A stretch of 64,000 nucleotides of DNA from Reichenbachiella faecimaris (lineage in GTDB: Bacteria; Bacteroidota; Bacteroidia; Cytophagales; Cyclobacteriaceae), in assembly GCF_900176375.1 (NCBI RefSeq), contig NZ_FWYF01000001.1:1684449-1748448 (forward strand), given 5' to 3'. Below the pieces are notes generated by a model. That model did not search any database. It was not told the origin of the DNA and was given only the letters and a program-made list of their open reading frames with translations. The position numbers and the translations under genes are program-made. Numbering within the stretch: the stretch's first letter is position 1; each line of letters opens with the position of its first letter. This document shows positions 61,164 to 64,000 of the stretch, one piece after another.

Positions 61164-61892
61164 ATGGCTAGCCTAGGACGCTTTATACTATTTATCGGAT
61201 CCATGTTTGTGAGGAGGGAGAGTTTCCTGACTTATGTACGCCTTACTATAGATGAATGTATGAAGATCGGTATCAACTCGATATTCATTGTGTCCATTGT
61301 TTCTATTTTTATTGGTGCTGTTACAACCTTACAAACGGCCTATAATCTGGTCAGCCCATTTATTCCACCGTACGTGATATCGTTAGTCGTAAGAGATATG
61401 ACTATTTTGGAACTCGCACCTACAGTTATGGCAATAGTCTACGCCGGAAAGGTGGGGTCTAATATAGCCAGTGAACTTGGCACCATGCGCATATCAGAAC
61501 AAATAGACGCCTTGGAGGTCATGGGAATCAACTCTGCCTCTTATCTGGTTCTTCCAAAAATAATAGCTTCATTTTTCACCTATCCCATGCTGGTGGTGCT
61601 TTCAGCATTTCTATCTATCCTTGGGGGATATCTGGCAGGCACGATGACTGGCACACTGACGGGATATGAGTACACTTATGGTATTCGGTCAGAGTTTTCT
61701 GAATTCAGCGTCACTTTTGCCTTGATCAAGTCATTCACTTTTGCGCTGGTGGTGGCAGCCATTTCTGCTTACAAAGGGTATTTCACTAATGGTGGAGCTC
61801 TCGAAGTTGGGCAGGCCAGTACTGCCGCCGTGACCAATAGCTGTATTGGGATTCTTACTGCTGACTTTTTGCTCACTAAACTCTTGCTCTAA
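61164..61892 (+). CDS. MlaE-family ABC transporter permease
   Basis: This 242-residue permease has five to six helices. Family signatures are TTLQTAYNL, PTVMAIVYAGKVGSNIASELGTMRISEQIDALEVMGINS and the closing TAAVTNSCIGILTADFLLTKLLL. MlaE-type permeases work with an MCE lipid-binding protein and an MlaF ATPase to move phospholipids between membranes. The ATPase gene follows one base after its stop. The MCE component is not in the window. Confidence 0.95.
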   Translation: MASLGRFILFIGSMFVRRESFLTYVRLTIDECMKIGINSIFIVSIVSIFIGAVTTLQTAYNLVSPFIPPYVISLVVRDMTILELAPTVMAIVYAGKVGSNIASELGTMRISEQIDALEVMGINSASYLVLPKIIASFFTYPMLVVLSAFLSILGGYLAGTMTGTLTGYEYTYGIRSEFSEFSVTFALIKSFTFALVVAAISAYKGYFTNGGALEVGQASTAAVTNSCIGILTADFLLTKLLL

Positions 61893-61893
61893 G

Positions 61894-62649
61894 ATGATAG
61901 AAGCTCAAAATATCAGTAAGTCGTTTGACGGCAAGGAAATCATAAAAGACATCAGCATTACGTTTGATCAGGGCAAGACGAATCTGATCATTGGGGCAAG
62001 TGGGACTGGCAAGAGTGTCTTATTAAAAAATATTGTTGGCCTCATTCAGCCAGATAAGGGACAGGTTCTTTTTGACGGCAGAGATTTTACGAATGCTGGC
62101 AAGAACATGAAAACTGAAATAAGAAGAGAAATAGGCATGCTCTTTCAGGGTGGCGCACTTTTCGATTCCATGACAGTAGAACAAAATGTCATGTTTCCCC
62201 TCAATGTGCTAACAACCATGGGCAAGGAAGAAAAATTGGATCGAGTCAATCATTGCCTTGACAGAGTACAATTGACTAACGTGAATGAAAAAATGCCTTC
62301 AGAAATCAGTGGAGGTATGAAAAAGCGTGTAGGCATAGCTCGTGCGATAGTGAATCATTCCAAATATTTGTTTTGTGATGAGCCCAACTCTGGACTGGAT
62401 CCGCAAACATCAATTACTATTGACAATCTGATCAAAGAAATCACAGAGGAACTAAACATCACCACTGTGGTAGTAACCCACGATATGAATTCTGTCATGG
62501 AGATAGGTGATAAAGTGAGCTTCATCTATCAAGGCCAAAAACTGTGGGAAGGCAACAATGAGTCAATTTTTGATTGTGAAGTCAAAGAACTTCAAGACTT
62601 TATTTTTGCCAATAACCTAATGCGAAATGTAAAGCGTATGAGGGGTTGA
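61894..62649 (+). CDS. ABC transporter ATP-binding protein, MlaF-like
   Basis: This 251-residue ATPase starts at the ATG at 61894. Walker A is IGASGTGKSVLLKNIVG, the signature motif is ISGGMKKRVGIARAI (the MlaF-type SGGMKKR form), Walker B LFCDEPNSGLDPQT and the switch His VVTHDMNSVM. It pairs with the MlaE-like permease upstream. The MCE-domain protein expected in this system should be downstream or elsewhere, but the next gene here is on the other strand. Confidence 0.94.
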   Translation: MIEAQNISKSFDGKEIIKDISITFDQGKTNLIIGASGTGKSVLLKNIVGLIQPDKGQVLFDGRDFTNAGKNMKTEIRREIGMLFQGGALFDSMTVEQNVMFPLNVLTTMGKEEKLDRVNHCLDRVQLTNVNEKMPSEISGGMKKRVGIARAIVNHSKYLFCDEPNSGLDPQTSITIDNLIKEITEELNITTVVVTHDMNSVMEIGDKVSFIYQGQKLWEGNNESIFDCEVKELQDFIFANNLMRNVKRMRG

Positions 62650-62769
62650 TCAGGTGTTTACCCAAAGCAGCAATAGGAATGAAGAGTAGCTAATCACTGC
62701 GGCAATAAGTTTAAACATCTTCCAGTAAAATTCGTCCCCTTTTTTAACGAGATAACTAAGTAACATCAT
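62650..62769 (-). CDS. small hydrophobic ORF (putative)
   Basis: This 39-residue frame from the ATG at 62769 has a basic start (LVKKGDEFYWKMFKL) and one membrane helix (IAAVISYSSFLLLLWV). It converges on the MlaF-like gene, whose stop abuts its own. No homologue is claimed, and the only support is the helix and a clean frame. The remainder of the 62650-62899 gap is AT-rich without other features. Confidence 0.3.
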   Translation of the reverse strand: MMLLSYLVKKGDEFYWKMFKLIAAVISYSSFLLLLWVNT

Positions 62770-62899
62770 AACAGGATTGGATTTGTTTTCTATTCGAAGT
62801 ACTATAATTAACTCACCAGATAAAAATTAATTATACCAAGTGCTTCATAATTTCGACAGACATAGTTGTTTCAGCGGTCAACGTGAATTGGAGAATTGA

Positions 62900-64000
62900 C
62901 TAAAACAAGGCAGTTACCTGCATTCTTCCCATGTGAATGACAGGCCGATCTACTGATTTTCTACCCTCATAACCCAGATTCATTTGTAAGCCTGAAATGA
63001 GTTTCTGACTGTAATTGAATTGCCACGAATAATTAGTACCTGGCTGTAGTGCCTCCAAGAGTTCGTAGGACGCAGCATTGGTCAAATCACCCTCGAAAGC
63101 AATATCTGCAATTCTGAAATTGGCGTTCAATGCATTCTTCACACCATTAGACCAGCGGGATTCAAAAACCATCTCATGGATTTTAGAATTTTCACCTCCA
63201 TCAGCCACTTGCACATTGCTTTTAGTCGCCAATCGATACGCACTACTAAACCTGATGTTATTAGCTGGCTGCCATATCAGACCAGGCAATAACTCCTTGG
63301 CCAGTATTAAATAGTTTCTGTTCTCCTGAAATTGAGAGGCGTTTTCCTTTTCGGAACGTTTGTATCCGCCAGTAACTGTAAGTTCCTGGCTCAGATGAAA
63401 TCGTAGGTTGAAGCTATATTCGCGATTGGCTCTGGATTCGATACCTCTTGAGATCAATTGTTTGGAATGGTTGACTAAGTAACCCACATCTCCACCAAAT
63501 CCACGTCCTGATCTGTTGTAAAAAAATACTGTTCTAAGGGCGTCACGCACAAAAATCATATCAGCATTGGCAATATCCAGCTCGAAAGGATTGAATCTCA
63601 AGTTGAAATCATCATTTGTATTTTTCTTATTGATATTGACACTTGATCGATTGGATATTTTGCTTAAAACCTCAGTCAACCCTCCATTATTTTTCCATTT
63701 TTTGGGCATTTGTGAATTCACTGAGAAGATAAAAACCGTATGGAACGCATTCACAAAGTCCGTGGTGGGTACAAATACGCGAATGTAAGTTCGTTCGTCA
63801 AAATTGATGGCCTCGAAAAATTCCGTCAAATCCTGTACGCCATCCCCATTCAAATCACGCCAGGTGTGTGTCCCCTCACCTGCAGCCACTTCGATATAAA
63901 TAAATTCCCTTAAAATCTCCCTGCTACTGGAAGTAGCGTAAGACAAATCCGTGCGTATATGCCCATCCCATAATCCACCTTGCCAATTGAGTCTGCCCAG
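62900..64000 (-). CDS. C-terminal part of a large outer-membrane beta-barrel protein
   Basis: The frame is open to the window end (367 residues visible), so the gene starts beyond base 64000. The fragment is rich in alternating beta strands typical of outer-membrane barrels (YSFNLRFHLSQELTVTGGYKR, NYSWQFNYSQKLISGLQMNLGYEGR) and ends in MQVTALF with a terminal Phe. A calcium-binding-like DLNGDGVQDLTEF lies near the start. It resembles unnamed long Cytophagales surface proteins. The visible part has no plug or TonB motif. Confidence 0.75.
   Translation of the reverse strand: MGRLNWQGGLWDGHIRTDLSYATSSSREILREFIYIEVAAGEGTHTWRDLNGDGVQDLTEFFEAINFDERTYIRVFVPTTDFVNAFHTVFIFSVNSQMPKKWKNNGGLTEVLSKISNRSSVNINKKNTNDDFNLRFNPFELDIANADMIFVRDALRTVFFYNRSGRGFGGDVGYLVNHSKQLISRGIESRANREYSFNLRFHLSQELTVTGGYKRSEKENASQFQENRNYLILAKELLPGLIWQPANNIRFSSAYRLATKSNVQVADGGENSKIHEMVFESRWSNGVKNALNANFRIADIAFEGDLTNAASYELLEALQPGTNYSWQFNYSQKLISGLQMNLGYEGRKSVDRPVIHMGRMQVTALF

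Noticed and set aside
1-64000. CRISPR array, prophage or transposon
   Set aside because: No regularly spaced repeat set, no integrase, transposase, capsid or Cas-like protein, and no rRNA genes were seen.

Overview
The window comes from a member of the Bacteroidota, most likely the Cytophagales. The support is: Bacteroidota-type promoters (TTTG, 21 bases, TAnnTTTG) ahead of gcvP and the tRNA-His gene; a long, insertion-bearing IspG; a single-chain glycyl-tRNA synthetase; DUF5686, DUF6728-like, DUF2911, DUF6428 and DUF3109 proteins; a T9SS-like C-terminal sorting domain; and few strong Shine-Dalgarno sites. It reads as ordinary chromosome with small accessory patches. No prophage, transposase, CRISPR array or rRNA operon is visible.

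Layout. 0-3.4 kb: the 3' part of accC, a secreted barrel-like protein and an AT-rich orphan membrane gene. 3.4-9.0 kb (minus strand): a sigma-54 response regulator and NtrB-like kinase, followed by a tight run of three uncharacterised genes (kinase-fold protein, lipoprotein, secreted protein). 9.1-16 kb: a short T9SS-like protein, gcvP, a DEAD-box helicase, dihydroorotase and tRNA-His. 16-20 kb: a GlxA-type regulator divergent from a cluster of DUF4287, VOC and AHSA1 proteins, then cytidine deaminase. 20-28 kb: saccharopine dehydrogenase, YebC, a PAS kinase, an AhpD/Crp/PP-loop group, and a DUF721, MtfA, hydrolase and flotillin-like run. 28-37 kb: glycyl-tRNA synthetase, DoxX, DUF1338 divergent from an Lrp regulator, DUF5686, an MFS exporter and DinB. 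37-41 kb: a large GAF/PAS kinase with its receiver and an orphan SiaC-type protein. 41-46 kb: a MarR, flavin reductase and DoxX unit, TerC, an OmpA and coiled-coil pair, and a LytTR regulator. 46-51 kb: a histidine kinase without an ATPase domain, and HutG with HutF. 51-58 kb: DUF2911, an ArsR-operator-like promoter driving DUF6428 and GNAT, RarA, a lipoprotein, an esterase, a putative PD-(D/E)XK nuclease bracketed by hairpins, and a lone receiver. 58-64 kb: MmcQ, a DUF6728-like protein and IspG, then an SDR, an MlaE/MlaF-type ABC pair and the 3' end of a large outer-membrane protein gene.

Themes. Signalling is dense: four kinase or kinase-like proteins, one sigma-54 regulator and three stand-alone receivers. 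Amino-acid metabolism recurs: glycine cleavage, histidine degradation (HutF then HutG), and a probable lysine route (saccharopine dehydrogenase, and a DUF1338/HglS-type enzyme next to Lrp). Several regulators have recognisable palindromes nearby.

Least explained items: the PD-(D/E)XK-like gene at 55.8-57.1 kb, the short flotillin-like protein at 27.5-28.2 kb, the kinase-fold/lipoprotein/secreted trio at 3.4-6.1 kb, and a family of dispersed palindromes sharing the core CCAAAGTTC. All functions are read from sequence motifs and recalled family knowledge; no database search was run.
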